The position numbers were made by a program, and so were the translations under genes. Shown here piece after piece: positions 24,501 to 32,370 of a stretch of DNA of 47,500 bases; position 1 is the stretch's first letter; each line of letters opens with the position of its first letter. The notes below the pieces were generated by a model. The model searched no databases, was not told where the DNA came from, and saw nothing but the letters and a program-made list of their open reading frames with translations. This DNA is from Mesostigma viride (taxonomy: Eukaryota; Streptophyta; Mesostigmatophyceae; Mesostigmatales; Mesostigmataceae). The stretch is from contig RPFO01000164.1 in assembly GCA_009746045.1 (NCBI GenBank), positions 127,501 through 175,000 on the forward strand, in the 5' to 3' direction.

Positions 24501-24927
24501 CCATTTCGCCAGTGTCCAAGGCCGCCGAGGATGGCCCCCCAGCCGCATGGCCATCCTGGGGGCAAAGCGGGAGCTGGCAGTCTTGTTGTGACGACGGGCC
24601 GTCGTTCATGGAAGGATACCGTGCTGGAACAGCTGCGTCTGGCATAACGCTGTTCGCTGCCTCTGGGGGTTGCCGCTCCTGAGAGCATGCCGCGGTTATG
24701 GGAGGCGGTTGACGAAGAGTGGTAGCCCCTTCCTCTAACGCTACAGCCACTGATGTGTTGTGGACCAGCAACGAAGACATCGTAACGTTTTCTCGGGTAG
24801 ATGAAGAAATATTGGCGTCGTCGGTTGCTGGAGGCAGCCCCGAGGGTCCAACCTCTGCTTCGCCCACGCGAGCTCTCTTACATCGCGACCCCCCATCATC
24901 ATGGCCGTCATCACACAACTGGTCCAT
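8919..24927 (-). CDS. RFWD3: RFWD3-type RING/WD40 E3 ubiquitin ligase, multi-exon gene
   Basis: Exons read on the minus strand join in compatible phases: 24927-23507, 22842-22773, 21778-21671, 20224-20159, 19458-19402, an unresolved exon or exons, 17572-17199, 16382-16146, 15433-15332, 14206-14129, 13756-13677, 13229-13190, 12087-12025, 10733-10432, 9558-8919. Domain order is a long disordered N-terminus, RING, coiled coil, a Ser/Pro linker and a WD40 region. The RING reads CPICLETM, KCGHLFGKIC and CPACN; the CGHLFG core and the WD40 stretch PVWSCEWNREDPNIAFAGLA are characteristic of RFWD3. In animals RFWD3 ubiquitinates RPA and RAD51 at stalled forks and promotes interstrand crosslink repair and homologous recombination; homologues exist in plants. 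A nuclear role is inferred here (basic CKRARV near the N-terminus). Almost every intron holds its own minisatellite. The start is the first in-frame ATG of a long open first exon; the identity is firm, the middle exons are not. Confidence 0.85.
10432..10733 (-). CDS. RFWD3: RFWD3-like exon: WD40 region
   Basis: 302 nt from GCCACAG| to AAG|GTAGGG. It starts DGTVLQLDMRHTRGPVV, directly continuing AFAGLA of the previous exon. It includes PVHSL and ends LSEVWTSEDLFT. Confidence 0.88.
10974..11777. repeat. 26-bp minisatellite, about 31 copies (intron)
   Basis: The unit is GATGCCCATGGTAGATAGGT plus GTGCAG. Several units carry GCGCATGG in place of GCCCATGG. All three minus-strand frames stay open because three units equal 78 bp; the resulting ORFs are not genes. 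Confidence 0.95.
12025..12087 (-). CDS. RFWD3: RFWD3-like exon with the PVWSC signature
   Basis: 21 codons, phase 0 at both ends, GCGCAG| to GCG|GTGAGT. APVWSCEWNREDPNIAFAGL is the most diagnostic RFWD3 stretch in the gene. Confidence 0.92.
12590..12890 (+). repeat. Dispersed repeat copy (ACCAATAAAGG family) plus TATAAA block
   Basis: An inverted repeat (GCTTTAATTT ... AAATTAAAGC, about 12581-12607) precedes ACCAATAAAGGAACCTT and a GGGCAGGCCACAG motif (to about 12702). A GGTATAAAAGCCTCTCCC block then ends near ACCCACAACCCCC (about 12884). The first part recurs at about 29213-29360 (+) and 43490-43690 (-), the second at about 3990 (+) and 41100 (-). Confidence 0.6.
13190..13229 (-). CDS. RFWD3: RFWD3-like 40-nt micro-exon
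   Basis: One base completes a Ser codon, then LDNGYPVVKFRTQ. It is bounded by CCACCAG| and CAG|GTAGGC, and both phases fit the neighbours. Confidence 0.8.
13677..13756 (-). CDS. RFWD3: RFWD3-like exon: WD40 region
   Basis: 80 nt between GGACAG| and CAG|GTGAGA. It encodes SSPAGMPTLLLVAGFGKMVS and a split Ser codon completed by the next exon. Confidence 0.8.
14129..14206 (-). CDS. RFWD3: RFWD3-like exon: WD40 region
   Basis: 26 codons between CTGCCAG| and AGG|GTACGG. SVLDPHRGSQ is the conserved strand with the DP turn, and it ends GATRDLR. Confidence 0.82.
14775..14872. repeat. TATCC pentanucleotide microsatellite (intron)
   Basis: Runs of CCTAT are interrupted by CTATTTATC. It lies in an intron of the RFWD3-like gene. 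Confidence 0.9.
15332..15433 (-). CDS. RFWD3: RFWD3-like exon: first WD40-region strands
   Basis: 34 codons between CTACACAG| and AAG|GTGGGG. LAVTNARVMDMASSAQLLVL matches the GAR-V-x-D motif that opens the RFWD3 propeller in plants. Confidence 0.8.
16146..16382 (-). CDS. RFWD3: RFWD3-like exon: linker leading into the WD40 region
   Basis: 79 codons, phase 0 at both ends (acceptor ATGACAG|, donor AAG|GTACTT). It is Pro/Ala/Ser-rich and ends PAFSLK, which continues as ASLAVTNARVMDM in the next exon. The internal sequence is poorly conserved, so the acceptor choice rests on phase. Confidence 0.6.
17199..17572 (-). CDS. RFWD3: RFWD3-like candidate linker exon with SUMO-interaction-like motif
   Basis: An open frame ends at CAG|GTAAGG, a strong donor in phase 0 with the next exon. 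The 5' end is tentative (CACACAG| at 17573), and its phase shows that another exon must lie between here and 19402. It contains FDISDDDVCIVEP, acidic residues next to a V-C-I-V core as in SUMO-interacting motifs, then a Gly/Pro-rich linker. A neighbouring GC-rich stretch at about 18740-18960 may hold the missing exon but has no firm boundaries. Confidence 0.45.
17887..18207. repeat. About 60-65-bp tandem repeat, 5 copies (intron)
   Basis: Units contain ACTGCGGTGGTGTGTGTTAT and ACTAGAATACATAT with small differences between copies. Confidence 0.85.
19402..19458 (-). CDS. RFWD3: RFWD3-like exon 5: coiled coil, GC donor
   Basis: 19 codons (VKAMDDDMKRLKRDLARTQ) after CTTGCAG|. The only fitting donor is CAG|GCAAGT, a GC-AG intron boundary. 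The acceptor tract is built from 11-bp tandem repeats. Confidence 0.65.
19462..19534. repeat. 11-bp tandem repeat forming a splice-acceptor tract
   Basis: About seven units of AATGGTCCAAG type on the plus strand lie directly against the acceptor of RFWD3-like exon 5. On the transcript they read as CCATTCTTGG units. Confidence 0.8.
20159..20224 (-). CDS. RFWD3: RFWD3-like exon 4: coiled coil
   Basis: 22 codons, phase 0 at both ends, between AAGCAG| and AAG|GTGACG. KLEEERANRARVEAQASLAR has the charged heptad character of the RFWD3 coiled coil that follows the RING. Confidence 0.75.
20524..20724. repeat. 28-bp minisatellite, about 7 copies (intron)
   Basis: The unit is ACACACAGAAGGTAATCAGG plus ATGTAAAC, with AGG/ACG/ACA variants. 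Confidence 0.9.
21034..21312. repeat. About 92-bp tandem repeat, 3 copies (intron)
   Basis: Units begin CATAATCTTCCTTGG (21034, 21127, 21219) and end GAGATCTTTCACA. Confidence 0.85.
21461..21671. repeat. About 58-bp tandem repeat abutting exon 3 of the RFWD3-like gene
   Basis: Units hold AATGCATTCAAATGAGCACA and a GCTGCATGGCGGC-like block that resembles the last bases of exon 3. Confidence 0.75.
21671..21778 (-). CDS. RFWD3: RFWD3-like exon 3: end of RING
   Basis: 36 codons, phase 0 at both ends. It starts CPACNAPAKGGDVRVIYAGR, the last Cys pair of the RING and the conserved strand after it. The donor CGG|GTGGGT lies in a tandemly duplicated junction. Confidence 0.87.
22117..22757. repeat. 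10-bp minisatellite, about 64 copies (intron)
   Basis: The unit is CCTTGCCTGC with CCGTTGCCTG and other variants in blocks. Frames through it (for example LPALACPCLP) are not genes. Confidence 0.95.
22773..22842 (-). CDS. RFWD3: RFWD3-like exon 2: RING core
   Basis: 70 nt between CGGCAG| and AAG|GTGAGG. It encodes CLKCGHLFGKICILQWLRRS, the central Cys-x-His part of the RING. The 10-bp minisatellite begins just beyond its donor. Confidence 0.88.
22905..23140. repeat. About 20-bp purine-rich minisatellite (intron)
   Basis: GGGAGGGAGCGCGCGAGGAA units and variants, about 11 copies, between exons 1 and 2 of the RFWD3-like gene. Confidence 0.85.
23507..24927 (-). CDS. RFWD3: RFWD3-like exon 1: disordered N-terminus and start of RING
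   Basis: 473 codons plus 2 nt. It starts MDQLCDD with a basic CKRARV stretch shortly after. A long Ser/Pro/Gly-rich region follows, including a Gly/Ser run from a GCC/ACC-type trinucleotide repeat (about 23715-23830), then EGMPCPICLETMTSSGDHQT. The donor is CTG|GTGCGT. The split Cys codon is completed by exon 2. Confidence 0.85.
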
Positions 24928-26632
24928 CTGGCAGGAAGAGTTATATTTTCCCAGCAATAAACTATTATCAAACTCGGCGCATAGCCTTGCCCAAGCGCCT
25001 ACGTCTCACAAAGTCTGTTGGTACCACAATTATGTAACGCGCTGTCTACAAAGCGTACCACACGTCAACGCCCTTGCACCCGAACTCATCAAGCCCATAG
25101 CTGCCTGTGAATCTACGCGGTTAAATACGGTTTGCTGTTTTGGCGGGTATTATAATGATTTTCCCATGCATATCGGTCCGTGATAAAGCCGGCTTGCAAG
25201 TTGCAAATACCAGGGAAATTTCAGGCAGAGAATTAGAGCGATCTCAAGCAAATCACGACAGTGAGCTCCAACCCGCGAAATTCGAGTTGTCCGAAGTGTT
25301 CACGTGGCACAGTCTAGGGAAATAGGTTTTGCCAAGTGTTAGGCGAGCAAACCAGGGTAATACGGTGGACAAGCGAGTAACAAGCAATCATAACTCATCG
25401 TATCACGAGGATGTTTCTACTTGTAACTCCAGCAGACTCCCGCGCTAGGATTGGCCTCTAATCCACTACCGTACTACCGTAGCGTTCATCTCTAGCATGC
25501 CAGTTTTACCACGCAGAGGACACGTGGCGTGGGAAGCATCCACGGTGCTGACGGGATAACGGGAAAGCTCGGGAAAGACGCGCCAAGTTTCTTTACGTGA
25601 GATTCGGCAATCTTGTTGGCGAAAAAATTGAGACGAACGCGCTAATTTGTTTAGTTGTTCAGTGCAACCTCAGGTTATCGTGATTTCGTACGTGGGTATT
25701 GCACTGGTGACAGGAGTAGCGTTTGGAATCAGTGCAATCTCGTAGCAATTTTAGTATTCCCGTAAACGTTCCCCCACAACCCGCTGCGCAACATCAATTT
25801 CATGGCGCTGTGCGCAAGCTCTGGCGCAACCACAGCTTTGGCTACTCCTGGTTCATGTCAGTAAGATGGCAAGGCTCTCAAATGTAATGCGATTGCACTC
25901 ACACCGCGGCCCAATTTTACGTGTGGTCGCCCAACCCCAAAGCGCGGATGATTCGCAGTCTCATACTCTTACGTCACTGTTTGTTTCTGTACTCTAACGT
26001 GCAATGTTGCGAGTGTCCTAGTTGTCTATATAAATGATCCAGTGGCCCGTGTCACGCGGGCTGGGTGCGCTTTGCGGCTTCTAGAGCAACTGCCGCGCTA
26101 TCAGTCGACAAACTCTCCCTCGAAACTTGATGTAGATTTAGCGCAATCCTTGGATTGCATAAGCGTGTACTTAGTCGTGGATCACCGCTGTCAAGCAGCC
26201 AGTGCAGCTTTTGAACGACCCTACGAAACGCGAATTAATCAATAATCGACCCCTCCATGTTTACGTCTCCAACCCTCTTCTGCCCCCCCCCCCCCCCACT
26301 CACACATCCGCATACACACTTACCGCCCGCCAACCCCACCAACCATCCCTCACCCGACCAACGCGTTCTCCTGCGTCCCGATTGTGCCCTGAACGTCTAT
26401 CTCGCGGGATCATATTTTCTGCCCGGATTCCACCGTGCCCATCGACCGCTGCTCCTGGAGAACAGCGCTTCCATGCGCCACCTGGACTCAACGCCGGCAG
26501 ACACCGAGGACCTGTTCTATCCGGCCACATAGCAAGCACATTCAAGGCGCCGGGTTTCTCCAAGGGAAACCTCTTCCCTCGCGACCTGCGGTTTCCCACA
26601 GGTCACCTGGCCAGGGTCCCTGCGTCATCCCC
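24928..26632. promoter_or_regulatory. Probable divergent promoter region
   Basis: About 1.7 kb separates the minus-strand RFWD3-like start (24927) from the plus-strand gene start (26633). It is less GC-rich than its surroundings. TATATAAA at 26027-26034 is a possible TATA box for the plus-strand gene, implying a long or spliced 5' leader. A poly-C run (about 26281-26298) follows. No exon is supported. Confidence 0.4.
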
Positions 26633-26699
26633 ATGCGTTGGCGGCGTTCCTCCACGGTCACCTCGGCGCGGCGTGGTGATCCCAACGTGGACATGAACG
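26633..26699 (+). CDS. Exon 1 of the 161-residue protein gene
   Basis: 22 codons plus 1 nt. The donor AACG|GTGGGT leaves a G that completes the Asp codon opening exon 2. Confidence 0.55.
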
Positions 26700-29045
26700 G
26701 TGGGTACCCCCTGTGTGCTGGCCAACTCAAGTGACGCGTGTCCATCACTTAGACACCCACTAGTCATATGGGGATCTTACATGTATCATGTAGATGAAGG
26801 ACGCATGGTCTCGCTGGGTCACCATCCTGTCAACTTCCTCACATGCACGCAGGTAGAGCGTAGAACTCAATAGGACTATGATTCAGCATGCGCCGAGTAC
26901 CTGCGGCAGCCAGATGATGAAGACCACTGTTCTCGCATAGAAACCCTCTCTGAAGCTGCCATACATGACCACCGTACATGTCACCATGGTGCGGCATGGC
27001 GTCGTGGCATGACTAGCTGCAAATAGCTCGCTGCTGGGTGTGTGCTCATTCCTGGGTGCGTGCTTTTGTGCTTCTCTCCTTGGGTGTTGCGGGCTCTGTT
27101 GACCTGGTGGGTACGCGGGCTCTGTTCACCTGGTGGGTGGGCGGCTTGCCTTTGCCTTGGACATACCGGCAGACATTTTCACCGAGGTCGTCACCGTGCT
27201 CAACAAGAACCCTGAGTTCAAGCTGCTGGCCAGCCTCGCCATCGACTTTGTGAGTGGGCGTAGCCATCCACACATTTTCTAGCGGATTCTCGGACAGGTC
27301 TCAGTGGCAGGCGTATCCGCAAGTAGCCGATCTGTTTAGGGTTTAGGGTTTAGTAAACCCTAAACCCTAAACCCTAAACAGTGGCAGGCGTATCCGCAAG
27401 TAGCCAGTCGCATGCCTCAGCGGGCTAAAAGTAAGCTGTGGGGTATGCCCCGTGACAGGAAGCAGGCGTTAGGGAGAGCTGGAGAGAGGGCGGGGAGCAT
27501 ATGGCTGGGTAGATGGCTACCTAGCGGGAAGCATAGCGGGGGACCACGCAGGCGGGGGGGCAGGCAGGTGGGTGCAGGGGTAGTTGGGGTAAGGTTTGGG
27601 GGCTGTCGGGTTGGGTTGTGGTTGGGTCTGGACGGGGTTATTCACTACCCAGCGAACTTCTTAGAATCGTATGTAAGAATTCAGGTGATTGGAGTCGCCG
27701 TTGCCCTGCACGGTGCCTCTTGCCATGCTGCCATGAGGCAGGCCCATGTGCTGGCTAAGGCATGTATGACTTTTCATACAGTGTGGACGGCGATTGTAAC
27801 TGACTTCTGGGAGGGTCGGTGAATAGCCATGTGAGGGGATTGCACGTCAGCCATGAGTTTGGACCCTGGCCATTCTTTCTCACTGCTATCTCTTATTGGA
27901 TTCCCTGCCTGGGAGCACAGGCATTGGTCCTGGCCAAGCATGTTACGTGGGTGTGAGCAACAGCCGAAAAATGGACTATGCGGGTATGAGTTATGTCGCA
28001 TTCATCAGGTGGGCGTATACTATTGTGAGGCATTCACGCTACTGGGAGGCACTCGTATCATGCACTGACTTGGCTATGGGCATGCCGACAACCTCTGCTG
28101 CATGCCTCACTTGTTGGAATCCACAGATGGGCATGTCCTCCTTCTTGCTGCCTGGGCTGGGGGAGCTCTCAGACGCCGGGTGGGCGCCCATCAGCGCCTT
28201 CCTCATCCAGGTGGGTAGGCAAGAGTTTTAAATCGCATGCCACTCTGCGTTAATCCAGGGATTTTTTGTCATGAACATGACCCTGCATGGGTTGTGCATG
28301 TCATGCAGCCCTAGTGGAGGGACCTGCCTAACACGTTCTTTGATTTTATTCGTTGGACAACCCTGCCTGTGCAGACCTGTGTCCTGGAAAGTGCCTTTCA
28401 TCACATAGCGGCTGCATTCAGGATGCATACATGCACTCAGGCTAATTGAATAATTAATTAATTCATGTGCACTCACAGGCGTTTTCTCGCTGTTGGTCTG
28501 TGATAGTGATTCTGGCAACGTGCATATGCTTGTTGGGATTGGAATCGTCACTGCTGTCTTCAAACCCATGACACCCATGTAATTGTGTTCATGAGTCAGC
28601 TGCCTCGCACGATCACATCACGTCAACGGTCAAATGTATTCCCCGATGGTGTTGCTCTATACCTGCCTTTCTATGGGTCACTTCTTTAATTATTTATTTG
28701 ATTAATTTAAGTGTCACTTCTGATTGATGGCCAGTGTCTGGGTTTGTTGATACTCGATGGCCACACGTGCTTTTGCTACCCATGCAGAAATTGTACGGGT
28801 CTGGTGCGCTGACAGCTCTGGGATTCGCGGAGGAGGCGTTGCCTGGGCTAGACTTCATGCCGACCGCGACCATCGGGTGGGTGCTGGAAAACATTGACGA
28901 GTGGCAAGGCGTGGCCAAGCTGATGGGGATCAAGACCCGCAAGTCACGGCTCACGGACACGGACACCATCATCGATATCGATACAGACACGGCTAGCAAG
29001 GGAAGCAGCAGCACTTCCAAGGATGACTGGAAAAGCAAGTTCTGA
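26633..29045 (+). CDS. Conserved 161-residue protein of unknown function, 4 exons
   Basis: Exons 26633-26699, 27173-27249, 28127-28210 and 28788-29045 join in phase and use GT-AG borders. The predicted product starts MRWRRSSTVTSARRG, an Arg/Ser-rich stretch that could be (part of) a plastid or mitochondrial targeting peptide. It continues with DIFTEVVTVLNKNPEFKLLA, SFLLPGLGELSDAGWAPISA and GFAEEALPGLDFMPTATIGW, and ends in a polar Asp/Thr/Ser-rich tail. The WAPISA and F-x-PTAT patterns look like a conserved family of photosynthetic organisms, but I cannot name it. The conserved part is rather hydrophobic and could be membrane-associated. The start is the only in-frame ATG in the open part of exon 1; an upstream spliced start cannot be excluded. 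Intron 2 holds an inverted telomeric repeat. Confidence 0.7.
27173..27249 (+). CDS. Exon 2 of the 161-residue protein gene
   Basis: Acceptor CCGGCAG| and donor TTT|GTGAGT. It encodes IFTEVVTVLNKNPEFKLLAS and LAIDF. Confidence 0.75.
27302..27405. repeat. Head-to-head telomeric repeat flanked by a 27-bp direct repeat
   Basis: A 50-bp insert (27329-27378) contains two to three TTTAGGG units followed directly by three CCCTAAA units. It is bounded by identical 27-bp copies (27302-27328 and 27379-27405) starting CAGTGGCAGGCGTATCCGCA. It lies in intron 2 of the 161-residue protein gene. Confidence 0.9.
28127..28210 (+). CDS. Exon 3 of the 161-residue protein gene
   Basis: 28 codons, phase 0 at both ends, CCACAG| to CAG|GTGGGT. 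It encodes MGMSSFLLPGLGELSDAGWA and PISAFLIQ. Confidence 0.78.
28788..29045 (+). CDS. Exon 4 of the 161-residue protein gene
   Basis: Acceptor CATGCAG|, 85 codons and TGA. It starts KLYGSGALTALGFAEEALPG; the tail is low-complexity. Confidence 0.78.
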   Translation, partial: KLYGSGALTALGFAEEALPGLDFMPTATIGWVLENIDEWQGVAKLMGIKTRKSRLTDTDTIIDIDTDTASKGSSSTSKDDWKSKF

Positions 29046-29575
29046 GGATAGTGTTATTTCTGCCACATATGGCCGTATGGTGGCGGCTTACTGCCATATG
29101 GCCCGCAGGTGTGTGGCTCGAGTCTTCAGCTTGGAGTTTGCAGACATGTAGATCGAGGGCGTGCATTTGTTCACAGAATCCATGCATGCACTCTCTTGTG
29201 AGTTAATTATCACGTGGACTGCGCCACGTGCATGGGTACCAATAAAGGAACCTTCAACCCCCATATAGACAATAAAGAAGGAGGAGATCAGAATAAAGAA
29301 GGAGGGATTGATCGAGGGCTCCTAGCTTCTCTCACTGCCCCAAGTGGGCAGGCCACTGTGAGTGAAGGCAAGGCCAGTACTTACTACGTGGATCGATTTA
29401 AAGCAGCGCATGTGCAATCCTGTATAAATATACTTTAGTTAATGAATTAATTTGTATATTGTGTTAATTCTCATGCACGTGCATATAACTGTCTCCTTGA
29501 TTATAGTTGTCTCACAAGATATCTATTTCGAGTACGTCACATGCTGACGCTGCTTGGTACTGCAAGCATATGCAT
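29046..29575. other. 3' flank with a dispersed repeat copy
   Basis: No exon is seen. About 29213-29360 is a copy of the ACCAATAAAGG family, with the hairpin CACGTGG-ACTGCG-CCACGTG in front of it and GTGGGCAGGCCAC near its end. No TGTAA signal is visible close to the stop at 29045. Confidence 0.5.
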
Positions 29576-29583
29576 GCAATCAG

Positions 29584-30233
29584 TAGGGCTGGGACATCCG
29601 CCGCATACCGCACACGAACATGTTCGGGCGAATACCGAACATGTGCGGTGTTCGGGTCGCCTAAAATGTTCGGCCGAACATGTGCTGTTCGGGTTCGGGT
29701 CGCCCTGGAAACTTGCCGAACATGTTCGTGTCCGTGTTCGGGTCACCCTGGGAACCGGGCGAACATGTTCGCCTCTGACCCGGTACCGAACATTTACATA
29801 CTTTTCGGTTGTTGTTATTGCTTTCAGCCGAATTTTTCAGTACCAAACCGCAGAACTTTTCACTTATCATTCGACATTTCAGTACCCGCCAATGAAGAAG
29901 ATAACAAAGTACGAAGGTTTATTTCTATCGGTTTCAGAAGTTCAGACGATAGCTAGCATTTTGCTTTTTTTTGTGACAGTTCAATTGTCCTCGATGGTGT
30001 CCCTATCCTACTCACAAGTGTATCGTTATGAATTGTCCGTGTTCGGTAAAATGTTCGGGTAATGTTCGGGTTCGGGTTCGGGTCACCTTCAACCTGTACC
30101 GAACATGTTCGTGCTCGGGTTCGGGTCACCTGGAAATGTATACCGAACATGTTCGGTATTCGGGTTCGGGTACTCTCCCCAGGTGTTCGTGTTCGTGTTC
30201 GGGTCGCGAAATGACCCGGATGTCCCAGCCCTA
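29584..30233. mobile_element. hAT-type MITE, 650 bp
   Basis: The 17-bp ends TAGGGCTGGGACATCCG are perfect inverted repeats and have the TAGGGCTGGG look of hAT termini. The element is flanked by the 8-bp duplication GCAATCAG (29576-29583 and 30234-30241), the size made by hAT transposases. Both subterminal regions are packed with CGAACATGTTCG palindromes and GTTCGGGT motifs, likely transposase-binding sites. The centre is AT-rich and codes for nothing, so it is non-autonomous. Confidence 0.85.
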
Positions 30234-30767
30234 GCAATCAGATCGATCTTGTATGCATGTACGCATGCCCGCAGGTCTAGCTAGCTAGTATACTGGCCGG
30301 ATCGAGGTAAGGTACGTGTACCGTTGACCTCTCTTATACAACCATGCAAGAGCTGGGGAGGCCACCCGCGGCACTCGATCGTGCAACAAGCTTGCTTCTC
30401 GAACACAGTCCAGGAATAGTTCTCGAACATGCGACCAGGAATAGTGGTCTCACTTAATAGTTGTCTCACTAGTTGCGTGTCGTACAGACTGCCCAGGGGG
30501 GCTAGGCACACTAGCAGTCAGTATATCTCACACACGGGTAGACACTCCCGGCCAGTTAGGCTCGAAACATACGCCCTGATCAACCATGCTGTTTCCGGCC
30601 CCACCGTCTAGGTCATCTAGTCGCTCTACACGTAAGCCAGCCATAATTTCAATGCACAAGGCTACACATTTCCATCACCATTCATATTCATCATCCTGAA
30701 CGACTCGAACACGCGGACAAGATAATGGCAGGCTCGAGCTACCATGGTCCGGATTCTCCCGATTTCT

Positions 30768-31114
30768 GGCCTGCGCTGGTTGTCTCCTTGATATGTTGCT
30801 TCTGTTGTAGGACTTCTCCAGTCAGTAGGACTGGTATTCTTGTGCAGAAAACAAGGGTGTACTTGGTGCCGTCTACAACGATGCCCCATTGCAGACCACT
30901 GCACCTGAAAGCGAGCTTGTATATTTTTGCGGTCGAAATCAATCAGCAAGACGGCGCTATTGGAATTTTTATCACATTTAAAAGGAAGATTGATTTCAGC
31001 AATCGCCCCTCCTAAATTAGAGAAAACAATATTGTTTTGCAAAATGCTGGGGCGACAAGAAATGGCAACTCAGCAAGCTCACTGGATATATCAAGGAGAC
31101 AACCAGCGCAGGCC
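30768..31114. mobile_element. Possible small inverted-repeat element
   Basis: The ends begin GGCCTGCGCTGGTTGTCTCC and are perfect inverted copies over 27 bp. No target duplication is visible and no coding sequence lies inside. The same core 14-mer also occurs alone at 1045 and 31695. Confidence 0.4.
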
Positions 31115-31735
31115 ACTTGGCGCAAGCTCACTGGATATATGGGTGTGAACGAAAGAAATGTAGGTGATGTACCGTCCGCAGGGGCGTCCTCAGGCAATGA
31201 AGGCACATCACAGTTTATGGCCGGCTGGGAAGCTTCCATGATGCCAATTTTCCAGCCAAGAGCACCGGGTTGCTTTGTGTGCACCCTTGGCTTCTTGCAT
31301 GCGAAGTAGTTAGTGGACGAGTGCGCTACCGCTATTAATCCTGACATAAGGCGAGCCATGCAAGTTTGAAAGACTAGTTGTTGACTTTCCCGGCCAATGT
31401 ACTGGAAACCGTACAGTGGCAAACTGAAACCGCAGCTCCTACCAAGACTGAGGAAAACATGTTCACTCACGACAAGTAACCGCGCCCTGCCCCTCAACTC
31501 ACCCACGATCCCATGTGGTATCAAATGTTACTTTCATTAAACCAACCGATCTGCTGCTCAAAATTATGGTTGTCATGGAAAGATAATGAGTGCGTGACTC
31601 GCCACAAAGTGCCCACCCGTTTGGGATGTATACAAGTTTTACTGCTTGACAAATCATACCTGTATTGCACCATAATCCCGATTTCAGGCCCAGTGCGCTG
31701 GTTGTCTCATAATTATGGCATTGCTGGTTTCAGTT

Positions 31736-31947
31736 CCCTGAGAAAGCCTCGTAGATGGATACGTAGACGTTGCCGGCGTTACCTCGTTCTGGCAATCTGG
31801 CTTAGCATCCTAGTCACAGCGACTTTTCTATACAGTAAAGGGGCCAGCGGGGGCGTCATCGGTACCCATAGTCACCTGAAGAATGAAGCTGTGGAGACTG
31901 GACTGACCTACAGCACGTACGGTATAAACTATAAAGACTTACCGTGA
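31736..31947 (+). CDS. Candidate exon with a transmembrane segment
   Basis: Acceptor GGTTTCAG| (to 31735) and donor ACC|GTGAGT around 31943. The frame gives a basic stretch (RKPRRWIRRRCRR), then YLVLAIWLSILVTATFLY, a good membrane anchor, then a polar region. This is the layout of a type II membrane protein such as a Golgi enzyme, but no catalytic exon could be joined to it. It is low-confidence without a partner exon. Confidence 0.3.
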
Positions 31948-32370
31948 GTACTGTATGTACACATGACTGTGTTATCTGCTGGCGCCTGCTCGCGCATGCC
32001 CGCAGACATTTTAAGTCCGCATGGCACATCATGGCACGGGGCACGTGGCCCGATTTTGCATGCTTTTTTCAAAGGAATTTTCGTTGTCTGTCACCTCGGT
32101 TGAGAATTTTCCTGTCATTATGGGGTTGGCACACTGGCAGGCTCTAATAATGTTGTATGGACTAGGAAACTCGCAGGCAAACAGCAAATGCGTAACGAAT
32201 CTCACTGCCACAGCCGGAGGTTGATGCTTGCCCGGCATCTTGGGTTCATCGTCTGCCGGTAACATAGACGTGACTTCAAACAATTTCCCACCGAAATCCT
32301 AGTTTTCGAATGCCCGATTATGTAACCGAAGTTCAAACACGCAGCGTAGTCTAAAGTATAATCCTGAAAG

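Larger units (their letters stand above)
30242..32370. other. Repeat-rich spacer with one possible exon
   Basis: It contains a 347-bp segment (30768-31114) bounded by 27-bp perfect inverted repeats, a partial tandem duplication (31073-31140), and the candidate exon at 31736-31947. Nothing else is supported. Confidence 0.5.

Noticed and set aside
27329-27378. A true chromosome end
   Set aside because: Only a few units in head-to-head orientation, surrounded by a spliced gene.
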